A DNA stretch of 64,000 bases, taken from assembly GCA_024690825.1 (NCBI GenBank), contig JAILOK010000058.1, forward strand, positions 1 through 64,000. The letters are read 5' to 3'. Source of the stretch: Lachnospiraceae bacterium (lineage in GTDB: Bacteria > Bacillota > Clostridia > Lachnospirales > Lachnospiraceae). Position 1 is the first letter of the stretch. Every line of letters starts with the position of its first letter. This document shows positions 19,201 to 28,107 of the stretch, piece after piece. The position numbers and the translations under genes are program-made. The notes under the pieces were generated by a model, which worked only from the letters and a program-made list of their open reading frames with translations, had not been told where the DNA came from and did not search any database.

Positions 19201-19447
19201 CGTCCGAAGACACTGTTTCGTCTCCGGATACCGTTTCATCAAAAAGTTCCTCTTCATTTCCGGAGACTGTCCCGTCGGAAGATACGGTCTCATCCGAAGA
19301 TATGACCTCATCCGGGGACACTGTCACATCGTAAATCGCCGTAACATCCGAAGAAACGGCAAACGCTGCTGCCGGCTGCACCAAAAGCGCAGTACAAAGC
19401 AGCAGCGTCATATGAATTTTAATTCTCAAACCTCTTTTTCCGGTCAT
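16220..19447 (-). CDS. Secreted GH73-type N-acetylglucosaminidase with SH3-like and Ig-like domains
   Basis: A 1075-residue exported wall hydrolase. The signal peptide LLLCTALLVQPAAAFA is followed by an acidic linker (residues 38-108) of TVSSDE/TVSGDE repeats. Residues about 125-195 look like a bacterial SH3-type wall-binding domain (DLKKSPDEAS, WFEVTSF, CRGYVKR). The glucosaminidase domain spans about 240-510, with SHPNWVF and the catalytic Glu395 in ASRVRLEQG. The rest is a run of Ig-like modules with no known catalytic motif. It would cut GlcNAc-MurNAc bonds in peptidoglycan during growth or separation. GGAGTATC precedes the ATG, 14 bases after the stop of the upstream membrane-protein gene, suggesting one operon. 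Confidence 0.85.
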   Translation of the reverse strand: MTGKRGLRIKIHMTLLLCTALLVQPAAAFAVSSDVTAIYDVTVSPDEVISSDETVSSDGTVSGNEEELFDETVSGDETVSSDETVSSDGTVSSDMTVSSEEAASGNPAADPEEEIAALNEVLSLGTVYGVIFNCDTCDLKKSPDEASETAAKLYSADTVLLQKGVTNGQDLWFEVTSFIDGRECRGYVKRQSFVCTDAGFGEWENGAEETEGNSLRIMSTGSGSIFSNTVLETQADQSFDDFPASYRDKLSSLHTSHPNWVFVPQTHSVTTLDDAVNGEYADRNRNWIPKSAPDSYKEGEADSSGYWFYASKQAIRYYMNPVNFFDEGHVFMFEQLGYNSKYHTKDGVQSILNNTFMSGTIPGDSKSRTYADAFMEIGKSRSLSPYHLASRVRLEQGVNGTSQMISGTYPGYEGLYNYFNIKASGKTAEEILKNGLTYAREQGWTTRYKSLNGGAGFLGNNYISVGQDTGYLEKWDLIDPLYTHQYMQNVMAPYTESATTYNQYKSAGALKNAFVFKIPVFSDAKDPDAIPRDEVTKFTPSVTLTQITKPNLFYSDDEYAGYAKFKVTSNFDITGITDRDKTKENAAGDPYFALASFENGILTLKTVNRNAGNSKAVYKKYFASVSGEGIKGDVNINISTEVLKKYAKPSITAKNAVFYEGCDMAYSVLLDKDKNPVVLPADTTAACTDPGLSCTVDAAGSRLLFKKTASFEPGKKEVALSSALWSKDVALTLTAKEAAKPTVSFIKNTATVNTNVPKEKGTLDIKVIRTESYCMDTDVKIEAANDRTEEVLGSSLYAAYKDGVLSVASMGAGPDPGKYTLKLTPSYRGSDGQMYPLKALKFTVKVTDKDLPSALGFKKSGTINIVSRVTSCVKLKPSVVNTGCGNIKTAVIENADAAALFDISLLEKGDITPDRKVVTSDTGLIVISAKEQATLDSKENYRTVLRLTMDNGAVISKEIKVKPVQKPAKIYCNLKKATMTRATSVSRNIAIISKGGTPHNTVIKNVVLKDNRTGQYFSFEGTNAKNGSVRRFEGILRLSDTSIKNGTYSVKFLVTLVDQAQNVNPVTVTTTIRIK

Positions 19448-19461
19448 GATACTCCGATTTC

Positions 19462-21240
19462 TTATTTCCCCGGTTTTATGAAGTCAAAATTGAAATCATC
19501 ATCCAGGTCAATATCCTGTCTTCCACCGGACATATATCCTCCGTTCATGCCGGGATCATTTCCCATGCCGGGTCCGCCGTAGCCGCCCTGCATTCCTCCC
19601 TGCTGCATGCCCTGATCCATATATCCCTGTCCATCCGCTTCGGGCGGATAAGGTCTTCTCTCGGTCCTCACTCCGGGTCTTGATTCATTTCTGACCTCAG
19701 TCCCGATCTGCTGCTGCGGTCTTGCCTCAGTCCTGACATTGCTCCTCATTTCGGTCCTGACTCCGGGTCTTGATTGATTCATTCTCTCCGGAGCGCGTCC
19801 CTCATCATTTCTCTGTACTCCGCGGCCCGTGCGTGAATCACCCCTGTCATAATATCTGATATCCTCTTCCTGTGAAGGATAGTCGCCCTGCATGCTCACA
19901 TTGTTATATCCGTAACCGCCCTGCTGTCCGTAGCCGCCCTGTCCTTCATAGTCATCATCTTCGTCATAGGCTCCGTCATCCTGCGCATATCTGCGTCCGC
20001 CGTTCCTGCGTATCGCAGACACTTCCTTCTTTCTGACGCGTCTCTTCATCTCCTCCACATCATCATCGTCATCGAGGTTTCTTCCGCCGCCTCTCCTGCC
20101 GTTTAAGGACATGTTCACGATGATGAATATCAAAACTACCGAAAACAGGATGAGACCTGCTATGATGAAGAGCCTGATCTGGGCGCTCTTTCTGTATTTT
20201 TCGGTTGATTCGCTCTCTCCCGTATCCATCTCAAGATATCTCTGATAGGTATGTCCTAAGGTATCATAAAGGAAAAAGCCCTGCGCTCCGTTATAATCGA
20301 TTCCGTAGATCAGGAAGAATTCCGAAGGCTGTGCCTTTACAAAGCCTGCCGCATCAACCTGGACATTTGCTGCCGCAACCTCCGCTGCCGCTGCATCTTC
20401 ATAATTTGCGGCATCATCCACTGTCGTGCCGTCCACATAGGAATTATCGACAACGGTCGCGTTTGTCGTATCTACGGTCGTGTTTGCGGGAACCTCTCCC
20501 GTTCCTGCATCAGACGAGCCTGCGCCGATCCCCAGTCCCAGATCGCCGGCATAGACCGTTTCGGTAACCCTGAAAAATCCTTCTTTTTTCTTCTTGTCCT
20601 TCTTATCCTTATCCTCTTCATCCGTTGACGATCCGTCAGGCAGAGTCCATGCCGTAACGCTCTTATTATCTATATTGAGGACTGCCTTGTTGAATCCGGC
20701 CGGCGGATTGATATTGTCGCCGGGATCGAGGATTATGAGAAATGCTCCGTTGCCTCCGTCAAGCTTCACATAGTCGGACATGGTCGCCGTAGCCGTGTCG
20801 CACAGATAAAAATCTCCGACGGTTCCGGTCACATCCGTAAGGTAGGCAAGTACCACTGCATCCGAATTGTCCATATATGCCAGATCTATGTTCTGTCCCT
20901 GATAGGCGACCGTCTGTCTGTGGAATCCCGAAGGCATCATGGAATCAGGGAAGGTATTTGCTATATAAAGTCCGTTGTTGGCAAGTATTGTTCCCTGCGT
21001 TACTCCGGTTCCGGTTCCGGCATCGGACATCTCGCCGTCAGCAAACAGGTCATCTGTCAGCTCCCCGTCTGCGGGCACTTCCCCGTCTGCGGGTATTTCT
21101 TCGTCAACGGGCGATTCCCCTTCATCTGCCACCTCGTCGGCATAGACCCGCACATCTGCCTTAAACGGTACGGCTGAAGCCAGCACAGCCGCTGCCAGCA
21201 GACAAGCTCTTATTCTTTTTGATAAATAACTTCCTTTCAT
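19462..21240 (-). CDS. Single-pass membrane protein with a low-complexity Gly/Gln/Arg-rich cytoplasmic tail
   Basis: I do not recognise this 592-residue protein. It has a signal peptide (LLAAAVLASAVPFKADVRVYA), an acidic low-complexity stretch, an extracellular part with two segments describing no known fold, one transmembrane helix near residue 360 (LFIIAGLILFSVVLIFIIVN), and a cytoplasmic tail of about 210 residues. The tail begins with an Asp cluster, then basic residues, RTE-type repeats, and a Gly/Gln/Met/Tyr-rich end (GYGQQGGYGYNN, QQGGMQGGYGGPG) resembling prion-like sequences. It lies 30 bases after purD and 14 bases before the GH73 gene, so a wall-related scaffold role is possible. 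Confidence 0.7.
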   Translation of the reverse strand: MKGSYLSKRIRACLLAAAVLASAVPFKADVRVYADEVADEGESPVDEEIPADGEVPADGELTDDLFADGEMSDAGTGTGVTQGTILANNGLYIANTFPDSMMPSGFHRQTVAYQGQNIDLAYMDNSDAVVLAYLTDVTGTVGDFYLCDTATATMSDYVKLDGGNGAFLIILDPGDNINPPAGFNKAVLNIDNKSVTAWTLPDGSSTDEEDKDKKDKKKKEGFFRVTETVYAGDLGLGIGAGSSDAGTGEVPANTTVDTTNATVVDNSYVDGTTVDDAANYEDAAAAEVAAANVQVDAAGFVKAQPSEFFLIYGIDYNGAQGFFLYDTLGHTYQRYLEMDTGESESTEKYRKSAQIRLFIIAGLILFSVVLIFIIVNMSLNGRRGGGRNLDDDDDVEEMKRRVRKKEVSAIRRNGGRRYAQDDGAYDEDDDYEGQGGYGQQGGYGYNNVSMQGDYPSQEEDIRYYDRGDSRTGRGVQRNDEGRAPERMNQSRPGVRTEMRSNVRTEARPQQQIGTEVRNESRPGVRTERRPYPPEADGQGYMDQGMQQGGMQGGYGGPGMGNDPGMNGGYMSGGRQDIDLDDDFNFDFIKPGK

Positions 21241-21270
21241 ACGGTTTCCCTCTCTTTAGCTCTTTTTCCC

Positions 21271-22542
21271 TCAGGCTTCATCTATAGCTTTTCCTATATC
21301 CGATCTGCAGTATTTATTCTCAAAATCTATCCATTCCACGGCTTCATAGGCATTGGCCCGTGCTTTTTTCAGGGTTTCTCCCTTCGCAGTGACTCCAAGC
21401 ACCCTGCCGCCGTTTGTTGCTATGCCCTTTGTGGTCTTTTTCGTACCTGCATGGAATACATAGTAACCGTCCTTATCATCAAATGACTCAAGGCCTTTTA
21501 TTATGAATCCCCGCTCGTATTTTAACGGGTATCCCTTTGACGCCAGCACCACGCATACGGCCGCATTGTCCTCAAATTCAAGCTTCAGCTTTGAAAGAGT
21601 GCCGTCAATGCAGGCTTCCATTACATCAATGATATCATTTTTCATCCTCGGGAGCACTACCTGTGCCTCGGGATCGCCGAACCTGGCATTGTACTCAAGC
21701 ACCTTCGGTCCGTCCTTTGTGAGCATCAGTCCGAAGAAGATAACGCCCTTAAACGGTCTTCCTTCAGCTGCCATAGCCTCGACCGTAGGCTTGTATATGT
21801 TCTTTTTGCAGAACTCATCAACTTTTTTTGTATAGAACGGCGAAGGGGAAAATGTTCCCATTCCTCCGGTGTTCAAGCCCTCGTCATTATCCAGGGCTCT
21901 TTTGTGATCCTGCGCCGAGCTCATGACCTTTACGGTCTTTCCGTCGCAGAAAGTCAGCACCGATACCTCGCGTCCCTCTAAAAACTCCTCGATAACGACC
22001 TTGTTTCCGGCAGTTCCGAATTTCTTTTCAAGCATTATGTCCTTGATGCCGTTGCGGGCTTCATCGAGTGTTTCACAGATGAGCACACCCTTTCCCAAAG
22101 CCAGTCCGTCCGCCTTTAACACGATCGGGAACTTCGCGCTGTCAAGATATTTGAGAGCGTCCGCAGCGTTGTCAAAGGTTTCATAGGCGGCAGTCGGGAT
22201 GTTGTATTTTTTCATCAGTTCCTTTGAGAAGGCCTTTGACCCTTCGATGATCGCGGCATTCCTTCTCGGTCCGAAGGCACGGATGCCTGCCTCTTCAAGC
22301 GCATCCACAAGTCCTCCGACTAAAGGATCATCGGGACCGACTATGACCAGATCCACCTTTTTTTCTTTTGCGTGAAAGACGATCTTGTCAAATTCCATTG
22401 CCTTGATATCGGTACATTCGGCAATCTTTGCTATTCCGGCATTTCCCGGAACGCAGTATATCTTTTCGACCTTAGGGCTTTTTGATACGGCAAGCGCAAT
22501 GGCATGCTCCCTGCCGCCGCTTCCTACTATGAGGACTTTCAT
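21271..22542 (-). CDS. purD: Phosphoribosylamine-glycine ligase (GAR synthetase)
   Basis: An ATP-grasp ligase of 423 residues that joins glycine to phosphoribosylamine in purine synthesis. The N-terminus MKVLIVGSGGREHAIA, the central IVLKADGLALGKGV, and GVIFFGLMLTKDGPKVLEYNARFGDPEAQ are diagnostic. The length is normal. It starts directly after the purN stop and is the last gene of purE-purM-purN-purD. Confidence 0.97.
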   Translation of the reverse strand: MKVLIVGSGGREHAIALAVSKSPKVEKIYCVPGNAGIAKIAECTDIKAMEFDKIVFHAKEKKVDLVIVGPDDPLVGGLVDALEEAGIRAFGPRRNAAIIEGSKAFSKELMKKYNIPTAAYETFDNAADALKYLDSAKFPIVLKADGLALGKGVLICETLDEARNGIKDIMLEKKFGTAGNKVVIEEFLEGREVSVLTFCDGKTVKVMSSAQDHKRALDNDEGLNTGGMGTFSPSPFYTKKVDEFCKKNIYKPTVEAMAAEGRPFKGVIFFGLMLTKDGPKVLEYNARFGDPEAQVVLPRMKNDIIDVMEACIDGTLSKLKLEFEDNAAVCVVLASKGYPLKYERGFIIKGLESFDDKDGYYVFHAGTKKTTKGIATNGGRVLGVTAKGETLKKARANAYEAVEWIDFENKYCRSDIGKAIDEA

Positions 22543-23172
22543 TCATTCACCTCCGATAACGGTCTTATTATCTTTCACGGAAACCTTCCCGTTTGCGATC
22601 AAATCTACCGCCTTCGGAAGGATCTTCCATTCTGCCTGCTCCATAACTCTTTTCTGCAATGTCTCGGGAGTGTCGGAAGGCTCGATCTCCACAGCCTTCT
22701 GCAGGATTATGGGGCCGGTATCGCACCCTTTGTCGACAAAATGCACTGTCGCTCCCGTGATCTTCACTCCTCTTTTGAGCGCCTCCTCATGGACCTTAAG
22801 TCCGTAGTATCCCTTCCCGCAGAAGGAGGGAATGAGGCTCGGATGTATGTTTATGATGCGGTTTTCAAAGGCATTTATCATTCCTTCGGGAAGCACTGTC
22901 ATAAATCCGGCAAGTACTACAAGATCCGTTCCCGCTTCTCTTAACGCCTCAAGCATCTTTTCTTCGTAATCTTTTATATCCGCCGCGTCCCTGCGCCTTA
23001 TCACCTTGGTGGCGATACCGGCTTTTTCGGCCCTTTCAAGAGCATAGGCATCGCTTCTGCTGCTTATCACGAGACCGATCTTTGCGTTGGTTATCCTGCC
23101 GTCTTTAACGGCATCTATTATGGCCTGAAGATTCGTCCCGCCTCCGGACACGAGCACCGTTATGTTCAGCAT
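22543..23172 (-). CDS. purN: Phosphoribosylglycinamide formyltransferase
   Basis: Transfers formyl from 10-formyltetrahydrofolate to GAR. The start [20 protein letters not shown] is typical, and the catalytic triad residues lie in NIHPSL (Asn, His) and [12 protein letters not shown] (Asp). It is 209 residues, full length. The ATG overlaps the purM stop by seven bases, and purD follows without a gap. Confidence 0.96.
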   Translation of the reverse strand: MLNITVLVSGGGTNLQAIIDAVKDGRITNAKIGLVISSRSDAYALERAEKAGIATKVIRRRDAADIKDYEEKMLEALREAGTDLVVLAGFMTVLPEGMINAFENRIINIHPSLIPSFCGKGYYGLKVHEEALKRGVKITGATVHFVDKGCDTGPIILQKAVEIEPSDTPETLQKRVMEQAEWKILPKAVDLIANGKVSVKDNKTVIGGE

Positions 23173-24194
23173 AACCGCACGCCCTTTTCGCCTTTATCGA
23201 AAACACTTCCCACGATGTATGCCTTCTCGCCTGCAGATCCTATCGCATTTATTACGCCCTCGGCATCCTTTGGATCAACTGCAAGGACCATTCCCAGTCC
23301 CATGTTGAAGGTATTGTACATCATGTGCCCTTCTATGCCGCCGTCCTTCTGTATCATGTCAAATATGGGCGGCACGGGATATGAATCCTTCTTCACTTCC
23401 GCTTCAATGCCCTCCGGAAGCATCCTCGGGATGTTCTCAAAGAAGCCTCCGCCCGTGATGTGCGAGCAGCCCTTTATATTAAATCCGGCATCCTTCACTG
23501 ACTTCAATGCCTTCGTATATATCTTTGTGGGTGTTAAAAGCGTATCTCCCAGCGACGCGCCCAGGCTGTCATAATACCTGTTCAGGTTTTCCTCTTTCAT
23601 GGAAAAAACCTTCCTTACCAGAGAGAAGCCGTTGCTGTGGACACCGCTCGAAGCTATGCCTATGAGCGTATCTCCGTCCTTTATGGTTTTCCCGTCGATG
23701 ATGTCCTTTTTGTCCGCGATACCGACCGCGAATCCGGCCAGATCGTATTCATCCTCGGGCATGAGTCCGGGGTGTTCTGCAGTCTCTCCTCCGATAAGGG
23801 CAGCGCCTGCCATTTTGCAGCCTTCGGCCACGCCCTCTACGATCTTTGCGATCTTTTCCGGGATGTTCTTTCCGCATGCGATATAATCAAGGAAGAACAA
23901 CGGCTGTCCGCCTGCACATGAAATATCATTGACGCACATGGCCACACAGTCTATTCCGACGGTATCGTGCCTGTCCAGAATAAAGGCGATCTTGATCTTT
24001 GTTCCGACGCCGTCCGTTCCGGAAAGAAGCACGGGCTCATCCATGCCTTTTATCTTCCCGAGATCAAAAGCTCCCGAAAAACCTCCAAGCGATCCTATGA
24101 CCTCTTCTCTCTTTGTGGACTCAACAAATCCCTTTATCAGCTCAACTGATCTGTAGCCCGCTTCTATATCAACACCTACACTCTTGTAGTCCAT
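23166..24194 (-). CDS. purM: Phosphoribosylformylglycinamidine cyclo-ligase (AIR synthetase)
   Basis: ATP-dependent ring closure giving aminoimidazole ribotide. Family motifs include [48 protein letters not shown] and [13 protein letters not shown]. At 342 residues it is complete. It starts 21 bases after purE and overlaps purN. Confidence 0.97.
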   Translation of the reverse strand: MDYKSVGVDIEAGYRSVELIKGFVESTKREEVIGSLGGFSGAFDLGKIKGMDEPVLLSGTDGVGTKIKIAFILDRHDTVGIDCVAMCVNDISCAGGQPLFFLDYIACGKNIPEKIAKIVEGVAEGCKMAGAALIGGETAEHPGLMPEDEYDLAGFAVGIADKKDIIDGKTIKDGDTLIGIASSGVHSNGFSLVRKVFSMKEENLNRYYDSLGASLGDTLLTPTKIYTKALKSVKDAGFNIKGCSHITGGGFFENIPRMLPEGIEAEVKKDSYPVPPIFDMIQKDGGIEGHMMYNTFNMGLGMVLAVDPKDAEGVINAIGSAGEKAYIVGSVFDKGEKGVRLC

Positions 24195-24215
24195 AACTCT
24201 CCTTTGATATTACGA

Positions 24216-24728
24216 TCATTTCTTTGAAAGATAGTCTTTATACCCGGTCTCTTTCAGCCTTGAATCCTTTGCCATGACTTCTTCTTTCTGCTTTTTTGAA
24301 AACTCCTTAAGTTTTTCAAGCAGTTCGGGATTTCCGACAGCAAGTATCTTTGCCGCCATGATGCCCGCATTTTTGGCCCCGTCTATGGCCATCGTCGCAA
24401 CCGGTATTCCCGGAGGCATCTGTACTATGGAATAAAGGGCATCCTTGCCTGAAAGCGCTCCGCCCTTTAACGGTATCCCGATGACGGGAAGCGGAAAGAC
24501 AGCCGCGCTCATTCCGGGCAGATGCGCTGCCATGCCTGCACCCGCTATGATCACCTTTACGCCCTTTTCTTCAAGACCGGAAACCCATTCAAAAAACACA
24601 TCCGGCTCCCTGTGAGCCGATATGATGTTCATCTCATATTCTATACCGAGATCGTCAAGGACCGATGCCGCCTTTGACATCACTTCCATGTCCGAGTCCG
24701 AGCCCATGACTATCGCAACTTCAACCAT
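24216..24728 (-). CDS. purE: N5-carboxyaminoimidazole ribonucleotide mutase
   Basis: First gene of the purine operon. VAIVMGSDSDMEVMSKAA and SAHREPD are the class I PurE signature, and AAHLPGMSAA and GAKNAGIMAAKIL follow. It moves the carboxyl group of N5-CAIR to C4. No purK is seen next to it, so the carboxylating partner must be elsewhere or CO2 is used directly. A strong promoter lies 50 bases upstream. Confidence 0.95.
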   Translation of the reverse strand: MVEVAIVMGSDSDMEVMSKAASVLDDLGIEYEMNIISAHREPDVFFEWVSGLEEKGVKVIIAGAGMAAHLPGMSAAVFPLPVIGIPLKGGALSGKDALYSIVQMPPGIPVATMAIDGAKNAGIMAAKILAVGNPELLEKLKEFSKKQKEEVMAKDSRLKETGYKDYLSKK

Positions 24729-24779
24729 ACTCCGTCACCCTTAAACATTGCTTGAAAATCTTTTAATTGTAACCTAATA

Positions 24780-24808
24780 ATTATACTTATTTCATGCTTT
24801 CATATCAA
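24780..24808 (-). promoter_or_regulatory. Sigma-70 type promoter of the pur operon
   Basis: The minus strand reads TTGATA, a 17-base spacer and a perfect TATAAT, giving a leader of about 45 bases before purE. No purine riboswitch fold or obvious PurR box is visible in the 24729-24845 interval. Confidence 0.85.
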
Positions 24809-24845
24809 GAAAAATATTACCCCGCCAAAGCCTTTCGGACTTTAC

Positions 24846-26840
24846 TTACGGCAGCAGCGGAATGTTGAGTTCACCGCAGCCTTCCGCAAAAAACAGCCCG
24901 TCTTTTATTATATAGTGCCTGTTCCCGCCGCTGTCTACGGAAGCTATGGACAAAAGCTCCTCATAGGGAATCGTAACATCCGTGTGGCAGTTAAAATAGG
25001 CCTTCACAGGATCGGTCTTTCTGTATTTTTCCGTATGCTCATTGTCCCTTGAGATGATCTCTCTTCCGTCGGGATTGAACACCCTGACATCCTCGGCCCT
25101 GCTGTAACAGGTGTCTCCGAAAGCAAAGTGCGGACCGGTCTTTTCGGCTATAAGTATCGGGAGTTTGTCAAAGATATCATATGTTTTTGCCATTGCATAG
25201 GCAGTTGTGTTCGTGCCTATGGCAAATTCACCCACCGGCAGCGTATCGTGGCCGTGAAGTATGTTTTCCTCTATATAACGTCTGTTTTTCTCGTCCGTGT
25301 CAAAATTAGAACAGCTGTAATCGGTAATAAAACCGTTTTCAACGACAAACTTCAGGTTCTTGAATACCAGACCGTTTAAATACACCTGTGATACATGAAG
25401 AACACCGCTTGTCCCGGCAAGCTTCGGGGAGGTAAACACCTCACCCACGGGGATGTTCACATCCGCCACGCAGTTTTCGAAAACAGTCTGCTTTTCCCTG
25501 TCTTCCATATCCATAAGGCTCACCCTTATATCCGTCAGGTTCTCTCCCCTTCCTTTGACTTCAACGCATCCGCCCTTTTCAAGCGTCAGGATTATCTCCT
25601 GCTGTATATTCCGGTACTTTTCATAGGGCAGGGTATTTATCTTTACGGTTTCCTTAAAGATCTCTTCAAAGTCTTTTCCTATCGAAGGGACCGGATAGGC
25701 GATTATCGTAAATGACCGTTCATCAGCAGGAATATATTCATTTGCGATCGCCGCGCTTCGTGAGGCAAGAGAGGCAGACAGCTTCTTCTGCTCTTTGGAA
25801 AGAGCAAAACTCTCATTTTTAATTATGGGAGTAAACTCTTTTTCCCCGAAACGCTCCATGACCGCGGGTCCTGCATAAACAGCTGCCTTATCCTTATGTC
25901 TTTCATAGGCGTTTCTTACCGCCTCAAGCTTTCTTTCAACATAGGCCCTGTCAAGAAAGAGAGCATTATCTTCCCTGTGGTCAAAATCCATCTGTTCGTT
26001 TACGGGTTCTCCGGTAAAGCCCACGCGGGACAACCCGTTTCTTGCAGCGGGATGAAGTGCTCTTCTGAATACCGTCACATCAAGTCCAAGGCTTTTAAAA
26101 TTTTCGGCCTCTGCCTTTACAAGTCTTTCAAATCCCAGATTGTACCTGATGCTTACGGTCTTCTTTTGGGAAAGATCCTTGCCGGTCGTGACAAAACCTG
26201 TCCTGAAGCCCTCCGTGAAGGTATCGGCCATCCGTTTTATCTCCTCTTCGGGAAGGGAATTTAAGAAGGCCGCCGTCCTTTTTGTGTCCTCATTTACATA
26301 TTCACCGAATTTATCAAGATAGGCCGGATCCGAAAGATCTGCTGTTCTTATGATATTAAGCGCAAAATCATATGAAGGGTCGACCTGGGAAGCTATCCTT
26401 TTTTCCATTGTCTCATCAAGGTAATCAAACACATACCTGTAAAGGATATCCTTTATCTGAGAGCTTTTTGAAGCAAAGTCCTCCCCGTCCTCATTCAACT
26501 GCAAAAAAGCGCCGTAAACCTCAAGGAAGACCTCGTTTATCTTTGTGATCTCATCAAGCTCCCCCTCGGCTGCAAAAGGTATCACATTAATAAGTTCGTA
26601 AGCTAAAAATGAGAGGAGTCTTCCCATTTCGGTTCCGAAAAGTCCGACGGTATAAGCCGGATTGGTATATGATGTCTCATATTTTCCGGGCAGCAGGCCG
26701 GAGTAGTCCGGATTGCACAAAAATAAAGCGCATTTTCTGAAGTATGCGCCATAATCGCCCGGAAGGATGTCCTCGTCGGTCATCTCTTTGATCCTGCCGG
26801 CGGAAAGTTCATATCTTGTCTGTATCATCTCATCGATCAT
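24846..26840 (-). CDS. Aminopeptidase, M29-like, with an extended N-terminal domain
   Basis: The C-terminal half of this 664-residue protein resembles the thermophilic-type metallo-aminopeptidases of family M29. Seen are NIPVGEVFTSP and GEFAIGTN (acidic metal ligands) and EKTGPHFAFGDTCYS (His and other ligands). The N-terminal 250 residues are helical and not part of the core family, so the protein is longer than a typical AmpT/AmpS of about 410 residues. It is cytoplasmic, with no signal peptide. AGAGG precedes the ATG. A role in peptide turnover is likely. It is the last gene of a leftward run with two small membrane proteins upstream. Confidence 0.75.
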   Translation of the reverse strand: MIDEMIQTRYELSAGRIKEMTDEDILPGDYGAYFRKCALFLCNPDYSGLLPGKYETSYTNPAYTVGLFGTEMGRLLSFLAYELINVIPFAAEGELDEITKINEVFLEVYGAFLQLNEDGEDFASKSSQIKDILYRYVFDYLDETMEKRIASQVDPSYDFALNIIRTADLSDPAYLDKFGEYVNEDTKRTAAFLNSLPEEEIKRMADTFTEGFRTGFVTTGKDLSQKKTVSIRYNLGFERLVKAEAENFKSLGLDVTVFRRALHPAARNGLSRVGFTGEPVNEQMDFDHREDNALFLDRAYVERKLEAVRNAYERHKDKAAVYAGPAVMERFGEKEFTPIIKNESFALSKEQKKLSASLASRSAAIANEYIPADERSFTIIAYPVPSIGKDFEEIFKETVKINTLPYEKYRNIQQEIILTLEKGGCVEVKGRGENLTDIRVSLMDMEDREKQTVFENCVADVNIPVGEVFTSPKLAGTSGVLHVSQVYLNGLVFKNLKFVVENGFITDYSCSNFDTDEKNRRYIEENILHGHDTLPVGEFAIGTNTTAYAMAKTYDIFDKLPILIAEKTGPHFAFGDTCYSRAEDVRVFNPDGREIISRDNEHTEKYRKTDPVKAYFNCHTDVTIPYEELLSIASVDSGGNRHYIIKDGLFFAEGCGELNIPLLP

Positions 26841-26858
26841 GTCTTAAAAACCTCTGTT

Positions 26859-27197
26859 TCAGAGCCCTGCCAGAAGTCCCGCATAGAGTACAAAGCTCCA
26901 GGCTATGGCGCAGAGCACGGAAAGAGCGAACCCGAGTCTGGGAAAAAATTCAAACTTATCCTTTTCAAGCAGTGCAAGTATCCCCAGGGCAATCCCCGCA
27001 AAACAAAAAACAAAGGCAACAAAGCCGGCAGCGCCCATGCGCTCTCCCGCCTGTCCCCCGTTTTTTACAACTCTTGTCAGCACTGCCGCAAAACCGGCAG
27101 TTGAGATCAGTGCGCAGACAGTGGACATTATCCCTTTTGATGAGCGGCTCTTGCTTGTGAACCTGTACTCTCTGCGCCCGAAGAACTGTGTGCTCAA
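26859..27197 (-). CDS. Small membrane protein with three predicted helices
   Basis: A 112-residue protein with an N-terminal basic segment (FFGRREYRFTSKSRSSKG) and three hydrophobic helices (STVCALISTAGFAAVL, AAGFVAFVFCFAGIALGILAL, GFALSVLCAIAWSFVLYAGLLAG). The most upstream start is a TTG whose last two bases belong to the TGA of the preceding gene (TTGA), pointing to coupled translation. I do not recognise a named family or function. Confidence 0.6.
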   Translation of the reverse strand: MSTQFFGRREYRFTSKSRSSKGIMSTVCALISTAGFAAVLTRVVKNGGQAGERMGAAGFVAFVFCFAGIALGILALLEKDKFEFFPRLGFALSVLCAIAWSFVLYAGLLAGL

Positions 27198-27355
27198 AAC
27201 AGCAGCCCCGAACGGTTCTGCAAAAGCTTGCTGCCGCTGATGACCAAAAGCGTGCCGGTGATGATCCCCACACAGATGGTGATGATCCCTATGGTCAGGG
27301 CCGCAACTCCTCCGAATCCCATATATCTGTAAGCTTTTTCATTTCCTTCATTCAT
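27194..27355 (-). CDS. Short membrane protein with two predicted helices
   Basis: A 53-residue peptide beginning MNEGNEKAYRYMG, with one long hydrophobic stretch (VAALTIGIITICVGIITGTLLVISG) that may cross twice. I chose the ATG at 27355, which follows AAGGAGTTCGG, rather than an in-frame start at 27385. It overlaps the next gene by four bases (TTGA). Together they look like a two-gene membrane module of unknown role. Confidence 0.6.
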   Translation of the reverse strand: MNEGNEKAYRYMGFGGVAALTIGIITICVGIITGTLLVISGSKLLQNRSGLLF

Positions 27356-27397
27356 AATGCCGAACTCCTTTTTTGATGGACACATGTTTTCCCCGCC

Positions 27398-27436
27398 GTC
27401 ACAAGGAATCCACCACTTCGTGGTCCCCCTTATGAC
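27398..27436. repeat. REP-like palindrome after pyrE
   Basis: GTCACAAGG and CCTTATGAC form outer arms (one mismatch) around an inner ACCAC-TTC-GTGGT hairpin. It covers the pyrE stop codon and probably folds as an mRNA 3' structure. Only one copy was found in the window. Confidence 0.6.
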
Positions 27437-28101
27437 AAACCGTATTGATCGTAGTAATCACTGATGGCTTTTTTCAGTGCGTCATCAAGGACATACTTTC
27501 CGTCGACTTCATTATTTCCGAGATATTCGATCACATCCGACATCGTAACGATCGAAGCCGTCTTTATTCCGTATTCCTCTTCGATCTCTTTAAGCGCCGA
27601 CTTCTCGCCTTTTCCTTTCTCCTGTCTGTCGACCGATACGCAAAGTCCCACGCACTTCGCGCCTCTTTCGGTCAGTATCGGCATGGTCTCGGCGATCGAT
27701 GTGCCCGCGGTGGTCACATCCTCAATAATAAGAACCTTCGAGCCCTCTTCTATAGGCGTCCCCAAAAGGATACCCTTGTCGCCGTGATCCTTTATCTCCT
27801 TGCGGTTTGATGAATAACCTATATCCTTTCCGTATTCTCTCGAAATCTCCATCGTTGCAGCGACTGAAAGCGGAATTCCCTTATATGCCGGTCCGAAGAG
27901 AATGTCAAAATCAAGGCCGAAATGATCCTTTATCGCTTTGGCATAATAACCGCCCAGCCTGATGAGCTGCCCGCCTGTCCTGTAAAAACCCGTATTAATG
28001 AAAAACGGGGTCTTCCTTCCGCTTTTCGTAACGAAATCCCCGAATTTCAAAACACTGCATTCAAGCATGAAACGTATAAATTCCTGTTTGTAGCCTTCCA
28101 T
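27430..28101 (-). CDS. pyrE: Orotate phosphoribosyltransferase
   Basis: Makes orotidine 5'-phosphate from orotate and PRPP. The PRPP-binding loop is VLIIEDVTTAGTSI and the flexible substrate loop contains YSSNRKEIKDHG. SGRKTPFFINTG near the N-terminus is also characteristic. At 223 residues it is full length. It starts six bases after the pyrF stop, so pyrF and pyrE are co-transcribed. The stop codon sits on the edge of a palindromic repeat. Confidence 0.96.
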   Translation of the reverse strand: MEGYKQEFIRFMLECSVLKFGDFVTKSGRKTPFFINTGFYRTGGQLIRLGGYYAKAIKDHFGLDFDILFGPAYKGIPLSVAATMEISREYGKDIGYSSNRKEIKDHGDKGILLGTPIEEGSKVLIIEDVTTAGTSIAETMPILTERGAKCVGLCVSVDRQEKGKGEKSALKEIEEEYGIKTASIVTMSDVIEYLGNNEVDGKYVLDDALKKAISDYYDQYGLS

Positions 28102-28107
28102 CTGCTC

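Noticed and set aside
24729-24845. Purine riboswitch before purE
   Set aside because: The leader is only about 45 bases and shows no purine aptamer core; a plain promoter explains the region.
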